Positions 1 to 6,981 are shown, numbered from the stretch's first letter. The stretch is DNA of 8,741 bases from an uncultured Oscillospiraceae bacterium (GCA_934565615.1 CAKTIH010000097.1:1-8741); one strand, 5' to 3'. The notes: a model not told the origin generated them from the sequence alone. Translations and numbers: made by a program.

Positions 1-63
1 GTGTCTAGCAGCTTCATTTTAAAGGATTTTTCTGTTATGCTCTACTCTTATTTTTTCAACATG

Positions 64-109
64 CTAAAAGTTGGAGTGCCCGGGCTTACCCAGACACCCC
101 AACTTTTAG
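64..109. terminator. Long inverted repeat, probable (bidirectional) terminator of the PAP2 gene
   Basis: An 11-base left arm (64-74, CTAAAAGTTGG) is perfectly complementary to the right arm (99-109, CCAACTTTTAG). Inside it, further pairs can form up to a GGG-CTTA-CCC tip (82-91), with a few mismatches. The arms carry AAAA and TTTT at their outer parts, so on either strand the transcript would have a GC-containing hairpin ending in a short U run, as in a bidirectional rho-independent terminator. It sits 17 bases beyond the stop of the minus-strand PAP2 gene, which is the right place for its terminator. The U run is only four long, so efficiency is uncertain. The T-rich bases 1-63 show no gene that I can support. 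Confidence 0.6.
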
Positions 110-126
110 TTTACAACCTTTAATAT

Positions 127-651
127 TTACGCGCTGAGACTATCGGGAGGCTGGCTTGATTTGCTTTTATAAAAGTCAAGCTCATACCATTTCTGCGGCA
201 GCTTCTTTGCAATTATAACGGCGACTATCCCGGCAAAGGTGCCGACTATGAGGCCGCCGATGACATCAGAGGTATAGTGAACTACGAGATAAATACGCGC
301 AACGCCCATCGTGAATGCGAACAGCAGAGCCGTCCAGCTCCAGCGTTTATTGCCCAAAATGAAAAGTGGGACCATGCTGGCGAATGCGGCAGTAGTATGC
401 CCGGAAGGGAAGCTCTTGTCGCTCTCAACGTTCTGACCGACCAACAGCCACAGCTGATAAAGTATACCGCTCTGATCCACATATGGCCGCGGCCGCGCGA
501 TAACGATCTTTAGGCAGCAGTTTGTGATCAAAGCGCCAATCGCAAGCCCGATGCACATCGCGGTGCCGAAACGGCGCGTTTTCTTGAAGAACAGCAGTGC
601 CAGAGAAAGAAGAATAAGGCATATACCACCCTTGCCGAAAAACGAAATCAC
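127..651 (-). CDS. PAP2-family membrane phosphatase, main body (5' end out of frame)
   Basis: This is an integral membrane phosphatase of the type 2 phosphatidic acid phosphatase family, which removes phosphate from lipid phosphates or undecaprenyl pyrophosphate at the membrane. All three family signatures are visible in the 174-residue reading: K48-x6-R55-P56, PSGH at 82-85, and R119-x5-H125-x3-D129. The Ser normally before the motif-3 Arg is Ala118. H85 and H125 would be the catalytic pair. Hydrophobic segments lie around 8-22, 30-46, 87-99, 106-123 and 130-147. The only start in this frame is GTG at 651, which has no Shine-Dalgarno and falls inside a conserved-looking stretch (FFEVISFFGKGG). 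The true N-terminus is encoded in another frame at 648-773, so the gene appears frameshifted at 667-673. Restored, it would be 215 residues, a usual length. The exact substrate cannot be told. A BcrC-like or generic lipid phosphatase role are both possible. Confidence 0.85.
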   Translation of the reverse strand: MISFFGKGGICLILLSLALLFFKKTRRFGTAMCIGLAIGALITNCCLKIVIARPRPYVDQSGILYQLWLLVGQNVESDKSFPSGHTTAAFASMVPLFILGNKRWSWTALLFAFTMGVARIYLVVHYTSDVIGGLIVGTFAGIVAVIIAKKLPQKWYELDFYKSKSSQPPDSLSA

Positions 652-773
652 TTCAAAGAACGGTGTAAAAAAACGCCAGCCATGTCATATAGCTTATGTA
701 CCGCCAGTGCGACGCTGACGTCAAGATTGCCGAATGTGGAATTGAGCCACGCAGCGGCAGCGTTGATCTCCAT
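648..773 (-). pseudogene. N-terminal fragment of the frameshifted PAP2 phosphatase
   Basis: Reading the minus strand from ATG at 773 gives a 41-codon frame (MEINAAAAWLNSTFGN..., ending ...AGVFLHRSLK) stopping at TGA 648-650. It has a good ribosome binding site, AGGAGA at 781-786 (minus strand), 7 bases from the ATG. Residues 1-34 look like a normal PAP2 N-terminus. If the seven T of the coding strand (667-673) were eight, the reading would continue AGVFFTPFFEVISFFGKGG into the main body. So one base is missing here relative to an intact gene, through mutation, slippage or sequencing error. The TGA stop overlaps the downstream GTG (GTGA), so weak reinitiation is possible. Confidence 0.7.
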
Positions 774-807
774 ACTATACTCTCCTATTGAAAATAATGT
801 TGTTTGT

Positions 808-836
808 ATATTACCACAAATGTATTTCCGGGTCTA
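808..836 (-). promoter_or_regulatory. Candidate promoter of the PAP2 gene
   Basis: On the minus strand, TAGACC (831-836) and TAATAT (808-813) are separated by 17 bases, a sigma-A-like spacing. The start of transcription would fall near 801, about 28 bases before the ATG at 773 and upstream of the AGGAGA ribosome binding site at 781-786. Support is by eye only. Confidence 0.4.
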
Positions 837-861
837 CCTTTATTTGCATACCGGGGATAAT
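833..861 (+). promoter_or_regulatory. Candidate promoter of the SLH-protein gene
   Basis: TCTACC (833-838) and GATAAT (856-861) are 17 bases apart. The -10 matches the consensus at five of six positions, while the -35 is weak. Transcription would start near 868, giving a leader of about 35 bases before the ATG at 903. The -35 overlaps that proposed for the divergent PAP2 promoter, so the two could compete or share control. Confidence 0.3.
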
Positions 862-886
862 TCTGCACAAAATATCTCCAAACGGT

Positions 887-894
887 AAAGGAGG
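887..894 (+). promoter_or_regulatory. Strong ribosome binding site of the SLH-protein gene
   Basis: AAAGGAGG lies 8 bases before the ATG at 903. It is a near-perfect anti-16S match and fixes this start rather than the out-of-frame ATG at 898, which would be only 3 bases away. Confidence 0.75.
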
Positions 895-902
895 AATATG
901 CA

Positions 903-1808
903 ATGAAAAAAATACTGATATCACTGACTGCCGCGGCGCTGATGCTGCTTATGTGCGTCTCTTTGGCAAGCCCCGCGCTTGCGGCAGGCACGACACCGAT
1001 CGCTGAGAACCTTGAAATAAAGACATACAAAAACGTATCCGTGGGCGGTAAGATGTCGGCCTATGATCCGGATGATGACGTCGTTTCATATGAGATAACG
1101 ACTCAGCCGGTGAAGGGCAAAATAGTGCAGGGTGAGGATGGCAGCTTCACCTATACGCCGAACGACAACAAACGCGGAAAGGATTATTTCGGCTACAAGG
1201 CCATTGATGCCGAGGGCAATGTCTCCCAGGAAGCGACCGTAATAATCCGCATCGAAAAGCAGAAGAAGGACGTTTGCTACGAGGATATGGATGGCCGCGC
1301 GGAGGAGTATGCGGCTGTGGCACTGAGCGAAAACAATATTTTCACCGCTGAAATGATAGGCGGCAAATACTGCTTTGGCCCGGAAAAGACCGTGAGCCGC
1401 GGTGAATTTCTGAGTATGTGCATGCTGACTGCGGGCGAGCCGCTGATAGACGGGGTGATGTCGACAGGCTATGAGGATGTGGACATGATGCCGTATTGGA
1501 TGCAGCAGTATGTTGCGACAGCGGTCATGCGCGGCGTGAGCGAAAGGGAAGAAAATGAAAATGTATTTCGTGCCGATGAACCGATCAGCAAGAATGAAGC
1601 GATGAGCATGCTTAACCGTGCGCTCGGGTTGAAGGACATTGATTATATCTCGCTTGACAGCGAATGGGAACCGGAGGCGGCGCAGGCATGTGCAAACCTC
1701 AGTGCGGTAGGCATTGTTGAGAGCCAGACGCTTTTGCATGACGAACTCACGCGAGCGGAGGCCGCGCAGATGCTTATCAAGGCACTTGAAGTTGTAAAAG
1801 GCAGATAA
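903..1808 (+). CDS. Secreted cadherin/Ig-like domain protein with three SLH-like repeats
   Basis: The 301-residue protein is exported and probably held on the cell surface. Residues 1-27 form a typical signal peptide (KK, hydrophobic core, then SPALA before A28). Residues about 30-117 resemble a cadherin/Ig-like repeat of the VCBS/Big_9 sort: an acidic DPDDD (55-59), then SFTYTPN (81-87), and KDYFGYKAIDAEGN (93-106). Residues about 125-177, 188-242 and 254-297 are SLH-like. Each repeat has an aromatic/acidic opening (YEDMD, YEDVD; lost in the third) and a TRAE-type box: SRGE at 165-168, SKNE at 229-232, and canonical TRAE at 283-286. SLH domains bind pyruvylated secondary cell wall polymers; here the binding is inferred. 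No enzymatic domain is seen, so a structural or adhesive role is a guess. It stands alone between the divergent PAP2 gene and the uvrB operon. A Cys at 18 lies in the signal core but has no lipobox. Confidence 0.85.
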   Translation: MKKILISLTAAALMLLMCVSLASPALAAGTTPIAENLEIKTYKNVSVGGKMSAYDPDDDVVSYEITTQPVKGKIVQGEDGSFTYTPNDNKRGKDYFGYKAIDAEGNVSQEATVIIRIEKQKKDVCYEDMDGRAEEYAAVALSENNIFTAEMIGGKYCFGPEKTVSRGEFLSMCMLTAGEPLIDGVMSTGYEDVDMMPYWMQQYVATAVMRGVSEREENENVFRADEPISKNEAMSMLNRALGLKDIDYISLDSEWEPEAAQACANLSAVGIVESQTLLHDELTRAEAAQMLIKALEVVKGR

Positions 1809-1815
1809 TAGATTT

Positions 1816-1847
1816 GGTGAACGATCGATGTTAAACGATCGTTCACC
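1816..1847. repeat. Perfect 12-base inverted repeat after the SLH gene
   Basis: GGTGAACGATCG (1816-1827) and CGATCGTTCACC (1836-1847) are perfectly complementary around an 8-base loop. It begins 8 bases after the SLH-gene stop, as a terminator hairpin would, but no T run follows on either strand. The octamer AACGATCG also occurs as a direct repeat (1820-1827 and 1834-1841), and AACGATCGTT (1834-1843) is itself a 10-base palindrome. It could therefore be a protein-binding site rather than, or as well as, an RNA hairpin. Confidence 0.7.
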
Positions 1848-1857
1848 TGACAGCGAG

Positions 1858-1892
1858 GGCGGAGAAAGCTTGATTTGCAGGTTTTCTCCGTC
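1858..1892. repeat. Second hairpin in the SLH-uvrB intergenic region
   Basis: CGGAGAAA (1860-1867) pairs perfectly with TTTCTCCG (1883-1890), extendable by one G-T and one G-C pair outward, around a 15-base loop. No T run follows. It lies upstream of the proposed uvrB transcription start, so it is more likely part of the 3' end of the SLH transcript than a uvrB leader element. Confidence 0.4.
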
Positions 1893-1932
1893 TATACATA
1901 TGTGTATTTATAGGTGGAGATATCCTTTTGTC

Positions 1933-1961
1933 TTGTGGAATCGGGGCATGAGTGATATAAT
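1933..1961 (+). promoter_or_regulatory. Extended -10 promoter of the uvrB operon
   Basis: A perfect TATAAT (1956-1961) is preceded by TG one base upstream (1953-1954), making an extended -10 TGATATAAT. A weak -35, TTGTGG (1933-1938), sits 17 bases upstream. Transcription would start near 1968, about 26 bases before the uvrB ATG at 1994. This makes the in-frame TTG at 1970 an unlikely start because it would lie at the very 5' end of the message. Confidence 0.7.
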
Positions 1962-1993
1962 AAATTAGATTGAGTTTATATGCAGGAGCTTTT

Positions 1994-3958
1994 ATGGACG
2001 GGTTCAAATTGGTATCACAATATAAGCCTATGGGCGACCAGCCCGAGGCGATAGATTCATTGGTCAGCGGGATAGAGAACGGCCTTGATGAGCAGGTACT
2101 GCTTGGCGTTACAGGTTCGGGCAAGACCTTTACGATGGCCAATGTGATCGCCCGCATCAACCGGCCTACGCTTGTTTTAGCGCATAACAAGACGCTTGCG
2201 GCTCAACTGTGCAGTGAGTTCAGGGAGTTCTTCCCGGAGAATGCTGTTGAATATTTCGTTTCCTATTACGACTATTACCAGCCTGAGGCGTATATTCCGC
2301 ACACGGATACCTTCATTGAAAAGGACAGTTCCATAAACGATGAGATAGAGCGCCTGCGCCATAGCGCGACCTCGAGTCTGTTTGAGAGACGGGACGTTAT
2401 TGTGGTCGCGTCGGTCTCGTGCATATGGGGCTTGGGGGACCCTATCGACTACGCGAACATGGTCATCTCACTGCGCCCGGGACAGACGCGCGATTTTGAC
2501 GAGCTGCTCAGAAAGCTTATAGAGATACGCTACGAGAGAAACGACATCGCGTTTGGACGCAATATGTTCCGCGTCCGCGGGGACACGGTCGAAATTTTCC
2601 CGGCGTACTCCAACGATAAAGCGATCCGCGTTGAGTTCTTCGGGGACGAGATAGATAGGATAAGCGAGATAAACGTTGTAACCGGTGCAGCAACGCGCTT
2701 TCTGAGCCACGCCGCGATATATCCCGCGAGCCACTATGTGACGACCAAGGAAAAGATGGCGGCGGCTATCGACCGCATCAGAGCGGAGTGTGATGAACGC
2801 GTCAAATACTTTACGGACAACGGCAAGCTGCTGGAAGCACAGCGTATAAAGCAGCGCACCGATTATGACATAGAGATGATGCAGGAGCTGGGTTACTGCT
2901 CCGGTATTGAAAACTATTCGCGCGTGATATCGAACCGCGCGCCGGGCAGCCCGCCGCTGACACTGCTGGATTATTTCCCGAAGGATTTCCTGCTGTTCGT
3001 TGACGAGAGTCATGTTACGCTCCCGCAGGTGCGCGCGATGTACCGCGGCGACAGAGCGAGAAAGGAAACGCTCGTTGACTACGGCTTCAGACTCCCCTCG
3101 GCCTTCGATAACAGGCCGCTGAAGTTTGAAGAGTTCACGGAAAGAATACACCAGCGCGTCTACGTCTCGGCAACGCCGGGAGAGTATGAGCGCGAGCGCG
3201 CGGGGCAGATCGTCGAGCAGATAATCCGCCCGACCGGACTGCTCGACCCGGAGATATTCGTGCGCCCAATAGAAGGCCAGATAGACGACCTGATGGGGGA
3301 GATAAACGAGAAGATACGCATGGGTCAGCGCGCTCTGGTGACTACGCTGACAAAGAAGATGGCGGAGGATCTCTCCGCGTACCTCACAGGTTCGGGCATC
3401 CGCTGCCGATATATGCATCATGACATCGGCACGATAGAACGCATGGAGATCATACGCGACCTGCGTCTGGGCGAGTTTGACGTGCTCGTCGGAATAAACC
3501 TGCTGCGCGAGGGTCTGGACATCCCGGAGGTCGGGCTTGTCGCCATACTCGACGCCGACAAAGAGGGCTTCCTGCGCAGCGAAACGAGCCTTATCCAGAC
3601 GGTCGGTCGTGCCGCGCGAAACGCTGACAGCAAGGTCATCATGTACGCGGACACGATAACGCCATCGATGCGTGCCTGCATTGACGAGACCGCGCGCCGC
3701 CGCGAAAAGCAGATGGCGTATAACAAGCTTCACGGCATTGAACCAAAGACCATCGTAAAGAGCGTGCGCGACCTGATAGAGATATCCACTGACGCGGTCA
3801 CGGCCTCCAAGGCAAACGGCGTCAAGATGACCGACCGAGAGAGACGGGAACTGATAAGCCAGCTTGAGGACAAGATGAAGAAGGCTGCGGCGATGCTGGA
3901 GTATGAGATCGCTGCCCAGCTGCGCGATGAGATAATCAGACTGCGTGGGGAGAGGTGA
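1994..3958 (+). CDS. uvrB: UvrABC excision nuclease subunit B
   Basis: UvrB is the ATP-driven damage-verifying subunit of nucleotide excision repair: UvrA loads it on DNA, it clamps the lesion strand, and it recruits UvrC for incision. The 654-residue product has the family's usual length. Seen in order: Walker A GVTGSGKT (38-45), the beta-hairpin YYDYYQPEAY (from 91) that clamps DNA, Walker B DESH (337-340), a motif V region GINLLREGLDIPE, motif VI QTVGRAARN (535-543), and a C-terminal UVR coiled-coil (about 619-654) that contacts UvrC. The start is ATG 1994 with AGGAG at 1984-1988. A TTG eight codons upstream is in frame but sits at the predicted transcription start. It is first in a five-gene run. 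Its stop at 3956-3958 lies 8 bases before the preferred polA ATG. uvrA, often next to uvrB, is not in the window. The protein looks intact. Confidence 0.97.
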   Translation: MDGFKLVSQYKPMGDQPEAIDSLVSGIENGLDEQVLLGVTGSGKTFTMANVIARINRPTLVLAHNKTLAAQLCSEFREFFPENAVEYFVSYYDYYQPEAYIPHTDTFIEKDSSINDEIERLRHSATSSLFERRDVIVVASVSCIWGLGDPIDYANMVISLRPGQTRDFDELLRKLIEIRYERNDIAFGRNMFRVRGDTVEIFPAYSNDKAIRVEFFGDEIDRISEINVVTGAATRFLSHAAIYPASHYVTTKEKMAAAIDRIRAECDERVKYFTDNGKLLEAQRIKQRTDYDIEMMQELGYCSGIENYSRVISNRAPGSPPLTLLDYFPKDFLLFVDESHVTLPQVRAMYRGDRARKETLVDYGFRLPSAFDNRPLKFEEFTERIHQRVYVSATPGEYERERAGQIVEQIIRPTGLLDPEIFVRPIEGQIDDLMGEINEKIRMGQRALVTTLTKKMAEDLSAYLTGSGIRCRYMHHDIGTIERMEIIRDLRLGEFDVLVGINLLREGLDIPEVGLVAILDADKEGFLRSETSLIQTVGRAARNADSKVIMYADTITPSMRACIDETARRREKQMAYNKLHGIEPKTIVKSVRDLIEISTDAVTASKANGVKMTDRERRELISQLEDKMKKAAAMLEYEIAAQLRDEIIRLRGER

Positions 3959-3966
3959 GGAAGCAA

Positions 3967-6528
3967 ATGAAATTGATGATACTTGACGGCAACAGCATTG
4001 TCAACCGAGCGTTCTACGGTGTGCGGCCGCTGAGCGCCCCGGACGGAACGCCGACAAACGCAGTGTATGGCTTCCTTGCGATTTTGCAGCGCATGCTCGA
4101 TGAGCAGAAGCCAGAGGCGGTCTGTGTGAGCTTCGACCTCAAGGCACCGACCTTCCGCCATAAGGCCTGCGACTTTTATAAGGCGCAGCGCAAGCCGATG
4201 CCGGAGGAGCTTGCGGTACAAATGCCGCTGCTCAAGGAGACGCTTGACGCGATGGGCATACGCCGCTACGAGATAGAAGGCTTTGAAGCGGACGATATTC
4301 TCGGCACGGCTGCCGCCGTGTGCGAAAGAAGCGGATGGGACTGTGTTGTCGTCACGGGTGACAAGGACAGCTTACAGCTTGTGAGCGATACAACGTCGGT
4401 CTGCAACGTAAAAACCGTCAGAGGGCAGACGGAGACTATACTCTATACTCCGGAAAGTTTCCGCGAGGAATACGGCTTTGCCCCGGCGCAGATGGTCGAC
4501 CTGAAAGCACTGATGGGGGACAGCTCGGATAATATTCCGGGCGTGCCCGGCATCGGGGAAAAGACCGCGCTCGACCTTGTGAGAAGGTACGGCACGGTGG
4601 ACAAGATATATTCGTCGCTTGCTGCGCTCGATATAAAGGACGGCGTGCGCAAAAAACTCACAGAGGGAGAGGAGAGCGCACGACAGTCATATTGGCTTGC
4701 GACTATCGTGCGGAATGTGCCGCTGAGCTTCAAGCCGGAGGAGAATATTTGGAACAACAGCTATACCCCGGAACTTTACGGCGTGATGAAGCGGCTCGGG
4801 TTCAAGCGCTTCATTGACAAATGGGGGCTTACCGAAACAGATACAGTGCCGGCTGATACTGGTGCGCCGAAGAAGCTCACAGAGCAGATCGTCTCGGATG
4901 AAGCCGGGATGGATGCGCTAATTGCGGCAGTCAGAAAAGCGGAGCAAATCGCGGTCGTGCCGGCTGACGGGCTTGACGCTGTTGAGATATGTGACGGGGA
5001 GACGGTATACCGCGCGCAGTGGAGCGTTGCCGGTGAAAAGTACAACGAACTGCTGCGCACTGTGTTTTCTTCCGAAGTCAAAAAGCTTGGCAATAACATA
5101 AAAGACCTGATGGGTCTGCTTATAAAGGATAATCTTCCGGTTGAGGGCTTTGAGTTTGACACGGCGCTTGCGGCATATTTACTCGATGCAAACGATGGGG
5201 ACTACTCGCTGCCGAGGATAAGCGCGAAATATCTGAGCCGTGAGCTTGACGGTGCACAGGCGATATTTGAGCTGTATTCAGTCCTTGATGCCAAGCTGGA
5301 TGAGCTTGGCATGACAAAGCTATATTACGAGGTCGAGCTGCCGCTGTGCGGAGTGCTTGCGGATATGGAAGCCTCCGGATTCTATGTGGATCGCAAGGCG
5401 CTGTACGATTTCGGAGAGAGCCTGAACGACGGCATTGCGCAGATGCAGGCCGGAATATGGGCACACGCCGGGCACGAATTCAATATCAATTCACCGAAGC
5501 AGCTTGGGGAAGTTCTCTTCGAGGAGCTTATGCTGCCATCGGGGAAAAAGACGAAATCCGGGTGGAGCACCAATGCGGACGTTTTAGAGAAGCTACGGGA
5601 CAAGCACCCGATAATCGGCGAGATCCTTGAATACCGCATGCTGACAAAGCTCAAATCCACTTATGCTGACGGCCTGCTGAAGGTGATAGCGCCGGACGGG
5701 CGAATACACACAAACTTCCAGATGACTGTCACAGCGACGGGCAGACTGTCATCGACAGAGCCGAACCTGCAGAACATACCCGTGCGCAGGAAGCTTGGCG
5801 CGCAGATAAGGAAAATGTTCGTCGCGTCGCCAGGGAAGGTGCTGGTGGATGCGGACTACAGCCAGATCGAGCTGCGGCTGCTGGCGCACATATCCGGTGA
5901 CAAGGCAATGCAGGAAGCTTTTCTGAGCGGTGAGGATTTCCACACCGTGACGGCGGCACGTGTATTCGGAGTTCCGCTGGACGAGGTGACGCCCGCTCTG
6001 CGCAGCCGGGCGAAGGCGGTAAACTTCGGGATAGTATACGGGATATCGGCGTTTTCTCTGGCGCAGGACATCGGAGTATATCCAAGCGAGGCGAAGGCGT
6101 ACATGGAGGCGTATCTTGACAAATACCGCGGCGTGCGCGATTATATGAAGAGCATCGTGGAAAAGGCCAAGGCGGACGGATATGTAGATACTCTGTTCTC
6201 GCGACGCAGATATCTGCCGGAGCTTAAAAGCTCCAACTTCAACGTGCGCTCCTTCGGCGAGCGAGTGGCGCTGAACATGCCCATACAGGGCACGGCCGCG
6301 GACATTATCAAAATCGCAATGGTCAACGTCCACCGGCGTCTTGCAGAGGAGGGACTTGAAGCGAAGCTCATCCTCCAGGTGCATGACGAGCTTATCGTGG
6401 AATGCCCGGACAGCGAGGCGGAAAGGGTCAAGGAGATCCTGACGCGTGAGATGGAGAATGCGGCGGCGCTGTCTGTCCCGCTCACGGTCGATGCGCACAT
6501 CGGACACAGCTGGGCGGAGGCACACTGA
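3967..6528 (+). CDS. polA: DNA polymerase I with 5' nuclease domain and decayed proofreading domain
   Basis: PolA fills gaps in excision repair and removes RNA primers of Okazaki fragments. The 853-residue product has three parts. The N-terminal 5' nuclease (about 1-290) keeps its acidic metal ligands: D7, E107/D109/D110, D132/D134 and D185/D188. The middle domain (about 300-440) is shaped like a 3'-5' exonuclease but short and without the catalytic acids: the Exo I DxE is replaced by VVPAD (330-334), and Exo II reads NIKDLMG (377-383). The polymerase domain is complete: motif A with D630 in DADYSQIELR, the O helix with R679, K683, F687 and Y691, and motif C HDE (806-808). I chose ATG 3967, 6 bases after GAGG (3957-3960). 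A GTG at 3955, overlapping the uvrB stop, would add four residues. Phe687 is the usual residue in bacterial Pol I that disfavours dideoxynucleotides. uvrB lies directly upstream and rimI overlaps the stop. Confidence 0.97.
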   Translation: MKLMILDGNSIVNRAFYGVRPLSAPDGTPTNAVYGFLAILQRMLDEQKPEAVCVSFDLKAPTFRHKACDFYKAQRKPMPEELAVQMPLLKETLDAMGIRRYEIEGFEADDILGTAAAVCERSGWDCVVVTGDKDSLQLVSDTTSVCNVKTVRGQTETILYTPESFREEYGFAPAQMVDLKALMGDSSDNIPGVPGIGEKTALDLVRRYGTVDKIYSSLAALDIKDGVRKKLTEGEESARQSYWLATIVRNVPLSFKPEENIWNNSYTPELYGVMKRLGFKRFIDKWGLTETDTVPADTGAPKKLTEQIVSDEAGMDALIAAVRKAEQIAVVPADGLDAVEICDGETVYRAQWSVAGEKYNELLRTVFSSEVKKLGNNIKDLMGLLIKDNLPVEGFEFDTALAAYLLDANDGDYSLPRISAKYLSRELDGAQAIFELYSVLDAKLDELGMTKLYYEVELPLCGVLADMEASGFYVDRKALYDFGESLNDGIAQMQAGIWAHAGHEFNINSPKQLGEVLFEELMLPSGKKTKSGWSTNADVLEKLRDKHPIIGEILEYRMLTKLKSTYADGLLKVIAPDGRIHTNFQMTVTATGRLSSTEPNLQNIPVRRKLGAQIRKMFVASPGKVLVDADYSQIELRLLAHISGDKAMQEAFLSGEDFHTVTAARVFGVPLDEVTPALRSRAKAVNFGIVYGISAFSLAQDIGVYPSEAKAYMEAYLDKYRGVRDYMKSIVEKAKADGYVDTLFSRRRYLPELKSSNFNVRSFGERVALNMPIQGTAADIIKIAMVNVHRRLAEEGLEAKLILQVHDELIVECPDSEAERVKEILTREMENAAALSVPLTVDAHIGHSWAEAH

Positions 6529-6971
6529 TGGAATTCAGAATCGTTGACGTGAGCGCGGAGTATATCCCGCAGATCGAGGAGATCGAGCGTGAATGCTTTT
6601 CACGTCCGTGGACCGCGGAGCAGTTGAGCGGTCAGATGCGCGATGCGCAGCATGAGTTCATTGCTGCGGTGGATAACGGCAGGGTGCTGGGCTATGTGGG
6701 GCTCATGTACGTGCTGGACGAGGGCTACATTTCGAACGTTGCGGTGCATCCGGAGGCCAGGCGGCAGGGAATAGGCGACGCGCTTATAGACGCGCTCGCG
6801 GTAAAGGCGAAAGAGCTTGAGCTTGCGTTTCTGACACTCGAAGTACGGGAGAGCAACGCTCCTGCGATCGCGCTCTATGCCAAGCACGGCTTTCACCCTG
6901 TCGGAAAAAGAAAAAACTATTACGACGCCCCTAAAGAGGACGCCGTGTTAATGACTTGCTATTTGAAATGA
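6528..6971 (+). CDS. rimI: Ribosomal protein S18-alanine N-acetyltransferase
   Basis: RimI is a GNAT-fold enzyme that moves the acetyl group of acetyl-CoA to the N-terminal alanine of ribosomal protein bS18, and in some bacteria other N-termini. The 147 residues carry the family's markers: ISNVAVHPEARRQGIG, whose RRQGIG (78-83) is the acetyl-CoA pyrophosphate loop; TLEVRESN with the likely catalytic Glu105; ALYAKHGF with the general-acid Tyr117; and the RKNYY (128-132) typical of RimI. The ATG shares its A with the polA stop (TGATG at 6526-6530), and GGAGG (6516-6520) sits 7 bases upstream inside polA, so translation is probably coupled. The next gene is tsaD, a common partner of rimI. tsaB and tsaE, often found with this pair, are not present here. 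Confidence 0.93.
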   Translation: MEFRIVDVSAEYIPQIEEIERECFSRPWTAEQLSGQMRDAQHEFIAAVDNGRVLGYVGLMYVLDEGYISNVAVHPEARRQGIGDALIDALAVKAKELELAFLTLEVRESNAPAIALYAKHGFHPVGKRKNYYDAPKEDAVLMTCYLK

Positions 6972-6981
6972 GGCGTATGAT

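Noticed and set aside
948..962. Possible lipobox (LLMC) in the SLH protein
   Set aside because: The residue before Cys18 is Met rather than Gly, Ala or Ser, and the hydrophobic core continues to a normal SPALA cleavage site, so signal peptidase I is more likely.
1086..1739. 217-codon minus-strand open frame inside the SLH gene
   Set aside because: It is antisense to a gene with a clear signal peptide, strong ribosome binding site and SLH repeats; its His/Arg-rich translation has no domain.
1890..1917. Near-palindrome ATACATATGTGTAT between SLH gene and uvrB promoter
   Set aside because: It is short, AT-rich and imperfect; such sequences are expected by chance in an AT-rich spacer.
2468..3733. 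Long open frame (421 codons) on the minus strand inside uvrB
   Set aside because: It is fully antisense to the well-conserved uvrB, has no recognisable domain and a composition of the kind produced by GC-biased antisense codons.
3955..3957. GTG start for polA
   Set aside because: It is in frame but has a poorer placed ribosome binding site than ATG 3967 and adds four residues outside the usual PolA N-terminus (MKLMILDGNS).
5749..6525. 258-codon minus-strand open frame inside polA
   Set aside because: It is antisense to the polymerase domain, has no family features, and reflects codon bias of polA.
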